Positions 28,700 through 38,097 of a DNA stretch of 64,000 bases are shown here, piece after piece (within the stretch, counting starts at the first letter, position 1; each line of letters begins with the position of its first letter). This DNA comes from Priestia megaterium. Lineage in GTDB: Bacteria; Bacillota; Bacilli; Bacillales; Bacillaceae_H. The notes beneath the pieces are model-generated. The model did no database searches, was not told the DNA's origin, and saw nothing but the letters and a program-made list of their open reading frames with translations. A program made the position numbers and the translations under genes. Location: assembly GCA_008180335.1 (NCBI GenBank), contig VTEF01000007.1:60060-124059 (forward strand), written 5' to 3'.

Positions 28700-30733
28700 T
28701 TCTCCATTGCTTTCATTTTCAATCTTAAATTTACGCACCATTACGATTAATTGTTCACTTAATTCCTGTAAATGTTCCGCTGATTCAGAAACCGTCGAAA
28801 TTGCTCTAATTTGCTCTTCGGTAGAAGCTGTAATTTCTTCTGTACCCGCTGCTGATTGTTGAGCAATTGCTGCAATGCTTTGAATCGAAGCAACCACTTC
28901 ATCTTTATGACTGCTAATTTCCTGCATATTCCCCATTACATTTTTAATTGAATCAACGACTTGTTCAATTGTGTTGGCAATATCATAGAATGATTGCTCT
29001 GTATGGGTGACAGCTGTTTCTTGTGATTTTGATAACTCTTCTGTACGATTAAATTCTTGACGGGCTACTGATACCTCATTTTGGATATTAGCAATTGTTT
29101 GACGTACTTGCTCCGTTGCACGAGATGACTGCTCAGCTAGTTTGCGCACTTCATCAGCAACCACTGCAAAGCCTTTTCCATGTTCACCAGCACGCGCAGC
29201 CTCAATACTTGCATTGAGAGCAAGGAGATTTGTTTGATCGGAAATGTCATTAATCGTGTGAATGACATATTCAATCTCATTCATTTTTTGTGCTAATTCT
29301 TTCATAACCTCTTGTACCGACTCAACCATTTTCGACGATTCATTCGTTTGCTGACGAAGCGTTTGGATTTGTTTTAGTCCTTTTTCATTTGCCACGACAG
29401 CCTCATTTGTTAATAGGTTAATTTGTGTGTTTTTCTCAATCACTTGTTCAATTTGAGACGACAAATTCATCGTTTTGTGATTCGTTGTATCTGCATCAGA
29501 AGCTTGTTGTGTCGCTCCGCTTGCAATTTCTTGAATTGCTCGTCCAATTTCTTCACTTGATGCTGTTGCTTCTTCAGAAACAGCACTTAAATTCTCAACA
29601 GATACTTTAACCGTCTGCACCGAATGTTGAACAGTCCCAATTAATTGTCTTGTACTTGTCACCATTTCATTGAATAGCTGCGTTAATTCTCCAATTTCAT
29701 CTTTCGATTTTGTTTCAATATGAACGGTTAAATCACCTTCAGCTACTTTAGCTACTTCATCTTTTAATCGAATAATTGGTTTGGTAATCATTTTTGCAAT
29801 CATAAATGTGAGCAAAACTGACAATAAAATCGCAATACTAGAAATAATTGTAATAATCTTGAGCATTTGGTGAGCGCTGGCTAGCATTTTGGTGTAAATA
29901 AATGCATTACCTACTTTCCAGTTAGTGCGTTCAATTGTCTCATAAGTCAACACTTTGTCTTCACCGTCATAACGATATTGAAAAAAGTCACTCTTTTTTC
30001 CTGATTGATACATGTCTTTTATAAATGATTCATTTGCTAAACTTTTTCCTGCTAATGTTGGGTGAACTAATGCTGTTCCATTTTCATCAAATAAAAATGC
30101 ATAACCTTCGTAATCAACTTTTGCTTGTGAAACAATACCTTGTAAAGCATCCAGTTCTAAATCTATTGCGGTTACCCCTAACACTTCTTTTGACTGAGGT
30201 TCTAACACTGCTTTAGCAATTGTCACAACCATATGTCCAGTTGCAGCATCTTTATAAGGTTCTGTGTAAATGATCTCATCAGGTTTTGCTTCAGCTTGCT
30301 TATACCACACACGGGATGTTGGATCATAGTCAGCTGGAAACTCTGTCTTCGGTACCGCATACATGGCTTTATTTTTCGTTCCAATATACTGAAGTGCGAT
30401 ATCAGGATATTTCTCTGAAAACTGCTGGAATTCTTTTTCAACAGTTTGCCAATTAAAATAATTGTCATCCTTTTTATTCTCTTGACTATTTGCTTGTTTA
30501 ACGAAATTAACTACGACATCGTTTTCGCTAGACGTTGCTACCATTCGGCTATACATCTCTAAATATGTATCAATGTTTCGTTTTAATTCTTTGACCAAAC
30601 TTTGTGACTGAACTTTTACATCTTCTTCTACTTGCTGTTTCGTGAACTGATAAACAGCCCCAGAAGCAAGTAATAACAACAGAACAATGAACGTTGTAAA
30701 AGACAGAACAAGCTTTGCACTCAATTTTTTCAT
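28697..30733 (-). CDS. Methyl-accepting chemotaxis protein with dCache sensor
   Basis: This 678-residue membrane chemoreceptor has TM1 (about 8-29), an extracellular double-Cache ligand domain (about 35-275; segments [21 protein letters not shown] and [12 protein letters not shown]), TM2 (about 287-309), HAMP (about 310-362) and a cytoplasmic signalling coiled coil. The coiled-coil tip contains [35 protein letters not shown]. It resembles the B. subtilis McpA/McpB/TlpA class. The YxxDxxTG-like region in the Cache domain is of the amino-acid-sensing type, but the ligand is not assigned. It is monocistronic. Confidence 0.94.
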   Translation of the reverse strand: MKKLSAKLVLSFTTFIVLLLLLASGAVYQFTKQQVEEDVKVQSQSLVKELKRNIDTYLEMYSRMVATSSENDVVVNFVKQANSQENKKDDNYFNWQTVEKEFQQFSEKYPDIALQYIGTKNKAMYAVPKTEFPADYDPTSRVWYKQAEAKPDEIIYTEPYKDAATGHMVVTIAKAVLEPQSKEVLGVTAIDLELDALQGIVSQAKVDYEGYAFLFDENGTALVHPTLAGKSLANESFIKDMYQSGKKSDFFQYRYDGEDKVLTYETIERTNWKVGNAFIYTKMLASAHQMLKIITIISSIAILLSVLLTFMIAKMITKPIIRLKDEVAKVAEGDLTVHIETKSKDEIGELTQLFNEMVTSTRQLIGTVQHSVQTVKVSVENLSAVSEEATASSEEIGRAIQEIASGATQQASDADTTNHKTMNLSSQIEQVIEKNTQINLLTNEAVVANEKGLKQIQTLRQQTNESSKMVESVQEVMKELAQKMNEIEYVIHTINDISDQTNLLALNASIEAARAGEHGKGFAVVADEVRKLAEQSSRATEQVRQTIANIQNEVSVARQEFNRTEELSKSQETAVTHTEQSFYDIANTIEQVVDSIKNVMGNMQEISSHKDEVVASIQSIAAIAQQSAAGTEEITASTEEQIRAISTVSESAEHLQELSEQLIVMVRKFKIENESNGE

Positions 30734-30893
30734 GTTCTCACCCTTCTAGTTAGCGTTTTTAATGGTTATCATTATTTATAACGGACATTTGTTCATCATT
30801 ATGAAGAGGATTTAGAATAGTTTTTATTTTTTCACCTTAAAACCTGCTGTTTCTAAGTGGAGTTCATACTAATAAGTTCGACTAATCAGAATA

Positions 30894-30945
30894 AAAAATA
30901 GAAACGAACGATTCTCTCTTATGAAAGAATCATTCGTTTCTATCT
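30894..30945 (-). terminator. Terminator of the CDF gene
   Basis: Stem ATAGAAACGAACGATTCT / AGAATCATTCGTTTCTAT with one mismatch. The stem overlaps the stop codon at 30940-30942. Confidence 0.85.
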
Positions 30946-31815
30946 TCTTTTTTCGTACACATCAGGTTCAACATGTACAAATGTATCTTTTATTCGATAT
31001 TCGTCATTCATCATCTGTTCAATTTCATCTGCTATTTCATGGCTTTTAATTACATTTAAATGAGGGTCTACTCTGACAGTCACATCTAGCACAACATGAT
31101 TTCCTAGCATTCTAGCTTTTACATCATTGACTTCATTGACACCTGTAATCTGTGCAATGGCCTCTTTATAATGTAGTAACTGCTCTTCATCAAATCCGTC
31201 TGTTAACGAATGGGTCACCTCTTTAAAAATATCAACTGCTGTCTTACAAATGATAACTCCAACAATAAATGCAGCCACAACATCAATCCAGGGCAAACCA
31301 AATTGCGAGCCGATAATACCGATGACAGCTCCTATGCTAACTAAGGCATCAGATAAATTATCCTTTGCAACAGCATGCAGAGATTGACTCTTTAATTTTT
31401 TTGCAAGTTTTACATTGTAACCATATACACCTAGCATGACGATAGCAGCTCCTAATCCAACCCATGCAGCCAGTAAATTTGGTGCTTCTATGTCTCTAGA
31501 AAAAATTGATTGTCCTGCATCAGTAAGTACTTGTAAGCCAATAACCATCATAATAAAAGAGGCAATAAGTGAGGCAATATGCTCTGCGCGCGAGTGACCA
31601 TATGGATGGTCGTGATCTCGAGGTTTCTGAGAGATTTTTAAACCGATTAAAACAGCAATCGAAGCAATGATATCCGTTAAATTGTTTAATCCATCCGCTT
31701 TTAAAGCAGATGAACTCGCCATTCCAGCAATGATTAATTTACATGTCGATAGTAATATATAAGCAACTATGCTAATCCAAGCTCCTTTTTGAGCTTGTTT
31801 ATAATAATTGTCCAC
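30940..31815 (-). CDS. Cation diffusion facilitator exporter
   Basis: This 291-residue CDF-family exporter probably moves Mn2+, Zn2+ or Fe2+ out of the cytosol. It has six membrane helices and a C-terminal metal-binding ferredoxin-like domain (about 205-290). Metal-site segments are SSALKADGLNNLTD in helix 2 and DHDHPYGHSRAEH after helix 3. The start is probably GTG 31815, behind AAAGG; a TTG at 31839 is less well placed. The closest B. subtilis relatives are MneP and MneS (manganese). It is monocistronic. Confidence 0.9.
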   Translation of the reverse strand: MDNYYKQAQKGAWISIVAYILLSTCKLIIAGMASSSALKADGLNNLTDIIASIAVLIGLKISQKPRDHDHPYGHSRAEHIASLIASFIMMVIGLQVLTDAGQSIFSRDIEAPNLLAAWVGLGAAIVMLGVYGYNVKLAKKLKSQSLHAVAKDNLSDALVSIGAVIGIIGSQFGLPWIDVVAAFIVGVIICKTAVDIFKEVTHSLTDGFDEEQLLHYKEAIAQITGVNEVNDVKARMLGNHVVLDVTVRVDPHLNVIKSHEIADEIEQMMNDEYRIKDTFVHVEPDVYEKRR

Positions 31816-32119
31816 GGCATCGCAACCTTTCTTTAACAAATAAGCAAACTAAGTTTATCAAATGATATTCGTGTGGGTCTATAGAAAAATTGTTGACTCT
31901 TAACACGTAAATAGAGCTGAATAAACTATTTAAGATACCAGAAAACAAGTTGTATACACTCAACAATTACCTGTGTCGTTTCGACAGTAAGATATGATTA
32001 GAAAACTGCAAAAAAAGGATAAATCAGTAGTCATTGACCGCTAATTTATCCTTTTTAAATTATGTGCTACTCTTGCCTTTTTAAGCTTCACAACGTTTTA
32101 CTAGTTAATATGTATCTCG
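31816..32119. other. Intergenic stretch with one terminator
   Basis: The region holds the stem AAAAAGGATAAAT / ATTTATCCTTTTT (about 32013-32056), which serves the GDPD gene on the minus strand. The rest, including the CDF promoter region, shows nothing I can assign. Confidence 0.6.
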
Positions 32120-32863
32120 TTACCTATTACAATCTAAATTCGGGTAAATCTCATGAGGAACATCCGTCATAATCACTTTGACTCCACTTTCTTTCAATTG
32201 AAGAAATTCTTCCGGTTTATTTACGGTATATACTCGCAAATCTAACCCTTGTGCTTGTGCTCTTTTTCCTTCATTTGATAAAGCATAGACAGATTCGCAG
32301 TGTAACCCTTGTGCTTGAATCTTCTTTGCTTTTTCCACAGCTTCTTTATCGATTCCTTCAAATAAAAGCCCAATTGATACGTAAGGATGAATGCTTCTTA
32401 CCTTAACTAAACTATCATAATTAAATGAAGAGATAATCGTGCGATCTGAAAAGTCATACTCTTCTATCAAACGAATAACTTTTTCTTCTAATCCAGGGTA
32501 GTCAATTTGGTCATTTTTTAATTCAATGTTAAGCGTTATGTCACTCTTTTTTTCAATGCGCCACTCAAATACCTCTGACAATAGCGGGATAGCTTCGGTA
32601 TGATACTTTGAATGAAACCAGCTTCCTGCATCAAACAAGCAAAGTTGTTTGTACAAAAATTCATGAACATACCCAATTCCGTTAGTTGTACGGTCAATTC
32701 GTTCGTCATGAATAACAACAACTTCACCATCTTTTGTTAATTGAACATCCAATTCAATGCCTGCTACTTTCATTTTACGCGCTTCTTCAAATGCGATCAT
32801 TGTATTTTCAGGAAATCTTCCACTAAAACCTCGATGTGCATAAACCTCAATAAAATGAGCCAT
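32120..32863 (-). CDS. Cytosolic glycerophosphodiester phosphodiesterase
   Basis: This 247-residue GDPD hydrolyses glycerophosphodiesters to glycerol-3-phosphate and an alcohol. Family residues are readable: AHRGFSGRFPENT near the N terminus, ELDVQLTKDGEVVVIHDERIDRTTNG with the metal-binding Glu/Asp/His, and NIELKND. There is no signal peptide, so it acts on imported substrates. It follows ugpB, with a terminator between them, and completes an uptake-plus-cleavage locus. Confidence 0.93.
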   Translation of the reverse strand: MAHFIEVYAHRGFSGRFPENTMIAFEEARKMKVAGIELDVQLTKDGEVVVIHDERIDRTTNGIGYVHEFLYKQLCLFDAGSWFHSKYHTEAIPLLSEVFEWRIEKKSDITLNIELKNDQIDYPGLEEKVIRLIEEYDFSDRTIISSFNYDSLVKVRSIHPYVSIGLLFEGIDKEAVEKAKKIQAQGLHCESVYALSNEGKRAQAQGLDLRVYTVNKPEEFLQLKESGVKVIMTDVPHEIYPNLDCNR

Positions 32864-32944
32864 GTTTTATCCTCCATCCTTTCAAACAATCTTTCTACTT
32901 TTAAAGTTTTATAAAGTAAAAATAACTTGTTAATCGATTATGAT

Positions 32945-32988
32945 AAGAAAAGCTCGCCCTTAAAATATCCTTTTGGACGAGCTTTCTC
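32945..32988 (-). terminator. Terminator after ugpB
   Basis: On the minus strand, AAAGCTCGTCC / GGGCGAGCTTTT with one G-T pair. It separates ugpB from the GDPD gene and may allow partial read-through. Confidence 0.8.
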
Positions 32989-32993
32989 CTTTC

Positions 32994-34334
32994 TTATTTT
33001 TGATTGGCTGCTTCAAGCGCTTGATTTGTTTCCTCTGCTGCTCTATCCAATGCTTCCTTCGGTTTTACGCCCTGATATAAACTCTCCATGCCTGTTACAA
33101 CTTTTTGACGCGATTCTGGAAAAACAGAAATTAACGCTCCTTGTGTTGCTGGAGATGGTTTTGTATCGCGTAACTGATCTACGGTTACTTTTAATTGCAG
33201 ATACTTTTCCCACTCTTTTTTGACAATATCTTGCTCATATGCTTTTGGATTAATAGCGAAGTAGCCTGTGTCTACGTGCCATTTTGCTTGTACTTCTGGA
33301 GTTGCTAAATATTTCATGAAATCCCATGATGATTTTTGTGTTTCATCACTTATACCGTTTGACATCCATAGCGATGCTCCTCCGATGATAACACCTTGTC
33401 GGTCTTCTTCCTTCGGTACAGGTAAGTAAGCAACGCCTACTTCAAACGGTGCATTATCAATCAGCGTTTTTACACCGGCAGATGAATCTAAAAACATCGC
33501 TACTTTTTTCGATTGGAATGCAGCGTGCATATCATCCCAGTTTTGGCCAACATTATAAAATGTTCCATCTTTATACATATCATTGATTAAATTGAAAACA
33601 TTTAACCCTTCTTCACCGTTAAATAAAGCTTTTTCAGCATCACCTTTACGGCCATTTTCTTGATCAACATATAAACCGCCTTGTGCTGCTAGTAACTCTT
33701 CAAAGAACCAACCATAGTTTAAAATAGTGAATCCGTATTGAGTTGTTTGATTTCCTTCTTTTTTCGTTAATTTTTCAGCAGCTTCTTTTAATTCATCATA
33801 CGTTTTTGGCGCTTTTTCAGTATCAAGCCCAGCTTCTTTGAATGCATCTTTGTTATATACTAATACAGGAGTTGAAGAGTTAAATGGCATCGAATACTGC
33901 TTGCCATCGACTTGATAGTAATTTGAAATATTTTGCTCCCACTGTGATGTATCATAATTTTCTTCATCAATAAATTTTTGAACAGGTTGAATTTTCTCGC
34001 TATCAATCATATATTTTGTTCCTACTTCAAATGTTTGCATGACAGCCGGCGCATCTTTCGTTCCTGCTACCGTATTAAATTTTGTTAATGCTTCTTCATA
34101 TGTTCCTTGAAACATCGGTTTTACTTCAACTTTATCTTGTGATTCATTGTAATCTTTCACAATATCATTTAATACTTTTTCCAAATCTCCACTCATCGCG
34201 TGCCAAAATACAACTTCAGTTTTTCCAGACTCCGTTTTCTTTGTTTCTTGTGTTCCAGAACTGCTATTTGAATTCGAACAAGCCCCTAATACAACTAATA
34301 AACAGGCAGTAATAATTGCTAATACTTTTTTCAT
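32994..34334 (-). CDS. ugpB: Glycerol-3-phosphate/GPD-type ABC binding lipoprotein
   Basis: This 446-residue family-1 solute-binding lipoprotein has signal peptide MKKVLAIITACLLVVLGAC with the lipid-modified Cys19. A Ser/Asn/Thr-rich linker and the extracellular binding domain follow. The segments VVFWHAMSGD, GAPAVMQTFEVG-type and YGFTILNYGWFFEELLAAQGG are typical of UgpB. ATG 34334 follows SD AAAGGAG; a start further out (34361) lies inside ugpE and is rejected. The operon with glpP2 and GDPD supports sn-glycerol-3-phosphate or glycerophosphodiesters as ligand. Confidence 0.88.
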   Translation of the reverse strand: MKKVLAIITACLLVVLGACSNSNSSSGTQETKKTESGKTEVVFWHAMSGDLEKVLNDIVKDYNESQDKVEVKPMFQGTYEEALTKFNTVAGTKDAPAVMQTFEVGTKYMIDSEKIQPVQKFIDEENYDTSQWEQNISNYYQVDGKQYSMPFNSSTPVLVYNKDAFKEAGLDTEKAPKTYDELKEAAEKLTKKEGNQTTQYGFTILNYGWFFEELLAAQGGLYVDQENGRKGDAEKALFNGEEGLNVFNLINDMYKDGTFYNVGQNWDDMHAAFQSKKVAMFLDSSAGVKTLIDNAPFEVGVAYLPVPKEEDRQGVIIGGASLWMSNGISDETQKSSWDFMKYLATPEVQAKWHVDTGYFAINPKAYEQDIVKKEWEKYLQLKVTVDQLRDTKPSPATQGALISVFPESRQKVVTGMESLYQGVKPKEALDRAAEETNQALEAANQK

Positions 34335-34347
34335 CACATTCACTCCT

Positions 34348-35160
34348 TTATTTAATTGCACCTTGTGTGAGTCCTTTTTGAAGACGTTTCTGACCTAAAA
34401 ATAAAAGTAACAATGTAGGTAAAATAACGACAACAACCGCTGCCATGACCACCCCCCAATCAGTTGAGATTTCTTGCGTTTGCATTTGCTTTAATCCAAT
34501 TTGAACGGTACGAACTTGTTCCGTATTTGTTACAAGCAACGGCCATAAATACATATTCCAAGTTGTTAAAAAGCTATATACTCCAAGTGTTACTAGACTT
34601 GTCTTCGAGACAGGTAAAACAATATTCAAAAAGAATCGAAATCTACTAATCCCTGCTATTTGTGATGCTTCATACAACTCATGAGGAATTGTCTTAAATT
34701 GTTGACGTAACAAAAACGTGCCAAATGCTAACGCAAAAAATGGAACGGTTAATCCAAAGTAATTGTTAAGCCATCCAAGTTGTTGCACGGTTAAAAAATT
34801 AGGAACCATGGTTGCTTCCCACGGAATCATCATCGTTGAAATAAACAAAAAGAAAATTGCATCTCTTCCTTTGAATGAAATAAAAACAAACGCAAATGCT
34901 GCTAAGCTCGACACCACTACTTGTCCGACCATAACTGTAATCGACACAACAAAACTATTAAATAAGTAATGCACTAATGGTACTTTTTCAAATGCAGCCT
35001 GATAATTATCCAATGTAAATGACTTAGGTATTAATCGTCCTTCTAATACTTCTGCTCCGCTCATGAAGCTAATTAAGAAAGCATAAAGAATGGGGAACAT
35101 TAAAATAATGGCTGATACCAGCAAGAGAATATACGTGATGATTTTTCTTGTTTTACTCAT
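34348..35160 (-). CDS. ugpE: Glycerol-3-phosphate ABC transporter permease UgpE
   Basis: This 270-residue permease with six membrane helices has the EAA loop YEASQIAGISRFRFFLNIVLP. It belongs to the MalG/UgpE side of family-1 importers. It starts within the end of ugpA (4-nt overlap) and is followed 13 nt later by ugpB. It forms the membrane channel with UgpA. Confidence 0.9.
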   Translation of the reverse strand: MSKTRKIITYILLLVSAIILMFPILYAFLISFMSGAEVLEGRLIPKSFTLDNYQAAFEKVPLVHYLFNSFVVSITVMVGQVVVSSLAAFAFVFISFKGRDAIFFLFISTMMIPWEATMVPNFLTVQQLGWLNNYFGLTVPFFALAFGTFLLRQQFKTIPHELYEASQIAGISRFRFFLNIVLPVSKTSLVTLGVYSFLTTWNMYLWPLLVTNTEQVRTVQIGLKQMQTQEISTDWGVVMAAVVVVILPTLLLLFLGQKRLQKGLTQGAIK

Positions 35161-36089
35161 TGATAATGAACCTTCCTTTCCCCAAGCTTAAATTGAAGAG
35201 CGGTTACAATTAGAATACAAAAAAACAAGATGACTGCCTGCGCGCTAGCAGACCCAACATTGTAGTTAATAAATGCATCTTTATAAATCGAATACACAAT
35301 GACATTTGTTGAATCGATTGGACCACCTTTTGTTAAAATATCAATCTGTCCAAACGTTTGAAAAGCATTAATAAAGGAAACTGTAATAATAAAAAATAGT
35401 GTAGGTGATAACATGGGAATTGTAATTTTCCGAAGTTGATACCAGTAACTTACACCTGCAATTTGTGCATTTTCATATAGCTTCTCATCAATATTTTGCA
35501 AACCACCTAATAAAATTAAAAATGTAAAGCCGATGTTCATCCAAATCGTTGAGATTGCAACCGAGATTAATGCAAACTTAGGATCTAGTAACCATTGAAC
35601 ATCTTCCATGCCAAAAACATTTAGCACTTTGTTAATAACACCAATCGTCGGATTATACATAAACATCCAAATCACAGACGATGCGGCTACACTCATTCCC
35701 ATAGTAGAAGAGAACATTGTGCGAAAGAAGCCAATGCCACGCAGTTTTTCATTTGCAATCAAAGCTAAAAACAGCGAGACTATTAGGCCGACCGGTACGG
35801 TATAAAGAACAAATAAACAAGTTGCTTTTATACTTTGCAAAAAGTTTGGGTTATTAAACAAATATGTAAAATTTGATACCCCTACAAACTTTAAGGGAAT
35901 GCCTTGACTATCAGTCATGAATACACTTAAATAGATTGTCCGAATCATTGGATAGAAAAGAAATACACCAAATAAAATAAGGGACGGCAACAGATAGGAT
36001 AAACCTGCAATCATATTTGAGGTTCCTCTTTTAATCGGCTGCACACTCGATGTATCTACTGCAGGAGCTGCCTTTGGAAGTGCACTCAT
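35157..36089 (-). CDS. ugpA: Glycerol-3-phosphate ABC transporter permease UgpA
   Basis: This 310-residue permease has a cytosolic N-terminal extension (about 30 aa), six helices and the EAA loop YENAQIAGVSYWYQLRKITIP. It overlaps both neighbours by 4 nt, so ugpC-ugpA-ugpE are translationally coupled. It is of the MalF/UgpA type without the large periplasmic loop. Confidence 0.9.
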   Translation of the reverse strand: MSALPKAAPAVDTSSVQPIKRGTSNMIAGLSYLLPSLILFGVFLFYPMIRTIYLSVFMTDSQGIPLKFVGVSNFTYLFNNPNFLQSIKATCLFVLYTVPVGLIVSLFLALIANEKLRGIGFFRTMFSSTMGMSVAASSVIWMFMYNPTIGVINKVLNVFGMEDVQWLLDPKFALISVAISTIWMNIGFTFLILLGGLQNIDEKLYENAQIAGVSYWYQLRKITIPMLSPTLFFIITVSFINAFQTFGQIDILTKGGPIDSTNVIVYSIYKDAFINYNVGSASAQAVILFFCILIVTALQFKLGERKVHYQ

Positions 36090-37207
36090 GCTAATTCCTC
36101 CTCGACGGTTAAAGAATCTATATCCTTTCTATCTTGATAGATGCAATTTCCAGTCATACGATCAAATAAGAATAAATCTTTTGGATCAATAAACAGCGGA
36201 ATACGATCGCCTACTGAAATATTCCATTGACCATTCCATTTCGCAATCCATTGTTGGTGATGGCCGATGGTAAAGGTAAGCAAGGTTTCTGTTCCTAAAA
36301 TTTCAACATTATCCACCTCTACAACAAAGCTTGTTTCACCTTGTGTAGCAAGTCGAATTTTTTCAGGTCTGATGCCTAAGGTGACATCTTTATCTCCCGC
36401 CATGATTTCTAATGGCATTTGATAGGAAATAGTTCTGTTATCTTCAAAGATTAGTGAATGAGCATGTACCTGAACCGGCGCTAAATTCATCGGTGGACTT
36501 CCAATAAATGAAGCAACAAAGGTGTTACTTGGCATATTGTAAATGTCTAATGGTTTACCGATCTGTTGAATATTCCCTTCATTTAAAATCATCATCCGAT
36601 CCGCCATTGTCATAGCTTCCGTTTGATCATGTGTTACATAAATCATCGTGATTCCTAACTTGCGTTGAATCTGGCGGATTTCAGATCTCATTTTGGCACG
36701 CAATTTTGCATCTAAGTTTGATAAAGGTTCATCCATTAAACAAATAGGAGAATGTGTCACAATGGCTCTTGCTAGTGCAACACGTTGACGTTGCCCACCT
36801 GATAATTGACGAGGTTTTCGTTTTAATAATTGAGCAAGACCTAACATCTCTGCTGCTTCATAACATCTCTTTTTTTGCTCTTGTTTTGAAATTTTCTTCG
36901 TATGAAGTCCAAACGTAATATTTTGTTCTACCGTTAAGTGAGGATAAAGAGCGTAATTTTGAAAGACCATCGATAGATTACGCTGACTCGGCAATAGATC
37001 ATTTGCTTTGACGTCTCCAATTAACAGTTCCCCGCCTGTCACCTCTTCAAGTCCTGCAATCATTCGTAGCATCGTACTCTTTCCGCATCCCGATGGACCA
37101 ACTAACACAAAGAACTCTCCTGGTTCAATGCTTACATTAATACTTTGAATCACATTTGTTTTTTGATCATACGATTTGCTGATGTTTTTTAACTCTACTC
37201 GTTTCAT
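36086..37207 (-). CDS. ugpC: Glycerol-3-phosphate ABC transporter ATPase UgpC
   Basis: This 373-residue MalK-type ATPase has Walker A GPSGCGKST, Q-loop VFQNYALYPHLTV, signature LSGGQRQR and Walker B ICLMDEPLSNLDAK. A TOBE regulatory domain fills the last 120 residues (LGIRPEKI). The true start is ATG 37207 behind GAGGAGTGA; a longer frame into glpP2 is rejected. It lies 23 nt after glpP2, pointing to one transcript. Confidence 0.93.
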   Translation of the reverse strand: MKRVELKNISKSYDQKTNVIQSINVSIEPGEFFVLVGPSGCGKSTMLRMIAGLEEVTGGELLIGDVKANDLLPSQRNLSMVFQNYALYPHLTVEQNITFGLHTKKISKQEQKKRCYEAAEMLGLAQLLKRKPRQLSGGQRQRVALARAIVTHSPICLMDEPLSNLDAKLRAKMRSEIRQIQRKLGITMIYVTHDQTEAMTMADRMMILNEGNIQQIGKPLDIYNMPSNTFVASFIGSPPMNLAPVQVHAHSLIFEDNRTISYQMPLEIMAGDKDVTLGIRPEKIRLATQGETSFVVEVDNVEILGTETLLTFTIGHHQQWIAKWNGQWNISVGDRIPLFIDPKDLFLFDRMTGNCIYQDRKDIDSLTVEEELA

Positions 37208-37229
37208 CAAATCACTCCTCTCTTCTACT

Positions 37230-37829
37230 TTACTGCTGGATTTCTTGGTAACTATTTTGAGATTTCCATAGCCAGTGCTTACCAGTTGATACAGCCACTG
37301 CCCCACTTTCTAATGCCGTTTGAATATGTTTTTCATGTTGGATCAGTCCTCCTGTAATAAGAGGGATATCTGTTTCTCGTGTTAACTTCTCAATCATCTC
37401 CGGAATTAACCCTGGCATAATTTCTAATGCATCTGGTTGAATTTCCTTCATCATTTTCACGCCATTTTGCACCGCATCGGTATCTACTAAAAAAAGACGC
37501 TGAATAGCGACTAGCCCTTCTTTTTTTGCTAGTTGAATGAGTGAGCTTTTTGTTGTAACAATACCCGTCGGACGCACAAATTTTGCTAAAAACTTCAGTC
37601 CTTCTTTGTCATAACTAATTCCCGGAATTTTCTCAATGTGTAAAAAAACAAGTCGATTATGCTGCTTTAATAGATCGACATATCTTTTCACTACACTAAT
37701 ATTTCCTGTTAATAGAAAAGCAACTTGAATGTCCGTTTCTAAAAATTGCTCTAAAGTTTTGGGACTTTTAATTGACGCAATCATACGATCTTTTTTTATC
37801 TTAAACAAAAATTCTTTTGTTATATCCAA
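37230..37829 (-). CDS. Second GlpP-family antiterminator
   Basis: This 199-residue GlpP paralogue shares with GlpP (22327-22890) the order RLVFLHIEKIPGISYDKEG, GIVTTKSSLIQLAKKEG, IQRLFLVDTDAV, PDALEIMPGLIPEMI and PLITGGLIQHE. It starts with TTG 37829 behind AAAGGATGG. It is first in an operon with ugpC-A-E-B and probably the GDPD gene. Its leader has a GlpP-like element plus terminator hairpin, so it may control its own operon in response to glycerol-3-phosphate or a related ligand. Confidence 0.9.
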   Translation of the reverse strand: MDITKEFLFKIKKDRMIASIKSPKTLEQFLETDIQVAFLLTGNISVVKRYVDLLKQHNRLVFLHIEKIPGISYDKEGLKFLAKFVRPTGIVTTKSSLIQLAKKEGLVAIQRLFLVDTDAVQNGVKMMKEIQPDALEIMPGLIPEMIEKLTRETDIPLITGGLIQHEKHIQTALESGAVAVSTGKHWLWKSQNSYQEIQQ

Positions 37830-37855
37830 CGTGATACCATCCTTTCACAGGCATG

Positions 37856-37931
37856 CAAAAAAACCATAAAAAAACACATAGCTACTCGATTATAGACCTA
37901 TTTGTTTTTTATGGTTTCTCATATTCATAAC
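37856..37931 (-). promoter_or_regulatory. glpP2 leader: probable GlpP-type attenuator
   Basis: On the minus strand, ATGAATATGAGAAACC (like the GGAGAATnGGAGA of glpF and glpD) enters a long hairpin. The hairpin is AAACCATAAAAAAC / GTTTTTTATGGTTT (37902-37917/37861-37876), followed by TTTTTTT. It lies about 30 nt before the glpP2 start codon. Confidence 0.7.
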
Positions 37932-38049
37932 CTTTTTGTATTCACTTGTCGTTCACAGTTATTATCATAATATTCATATATAAAGGAATTGTGAAGAGAA
38001 TGTAGAGTTTTGTAAAAGAAATAGTTAAATCATGTAAAGGACATTAATT

Positions 38050-38092
38050 CACAAAAAAAGACCATTGAATACATTCAATAGTCTTTACCACC
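38050..38092 (-). terminator. Terminator of bioB
   Basis: Imperfect stem AAAAAGACCATTGAAT / ATTCAATAGTCTTT just beyond the stop codon, with a T-run (TTTTTTTGTG) on the minus strand. Confidence 0.75.
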
Positions 38093-38097
38093 TATCA

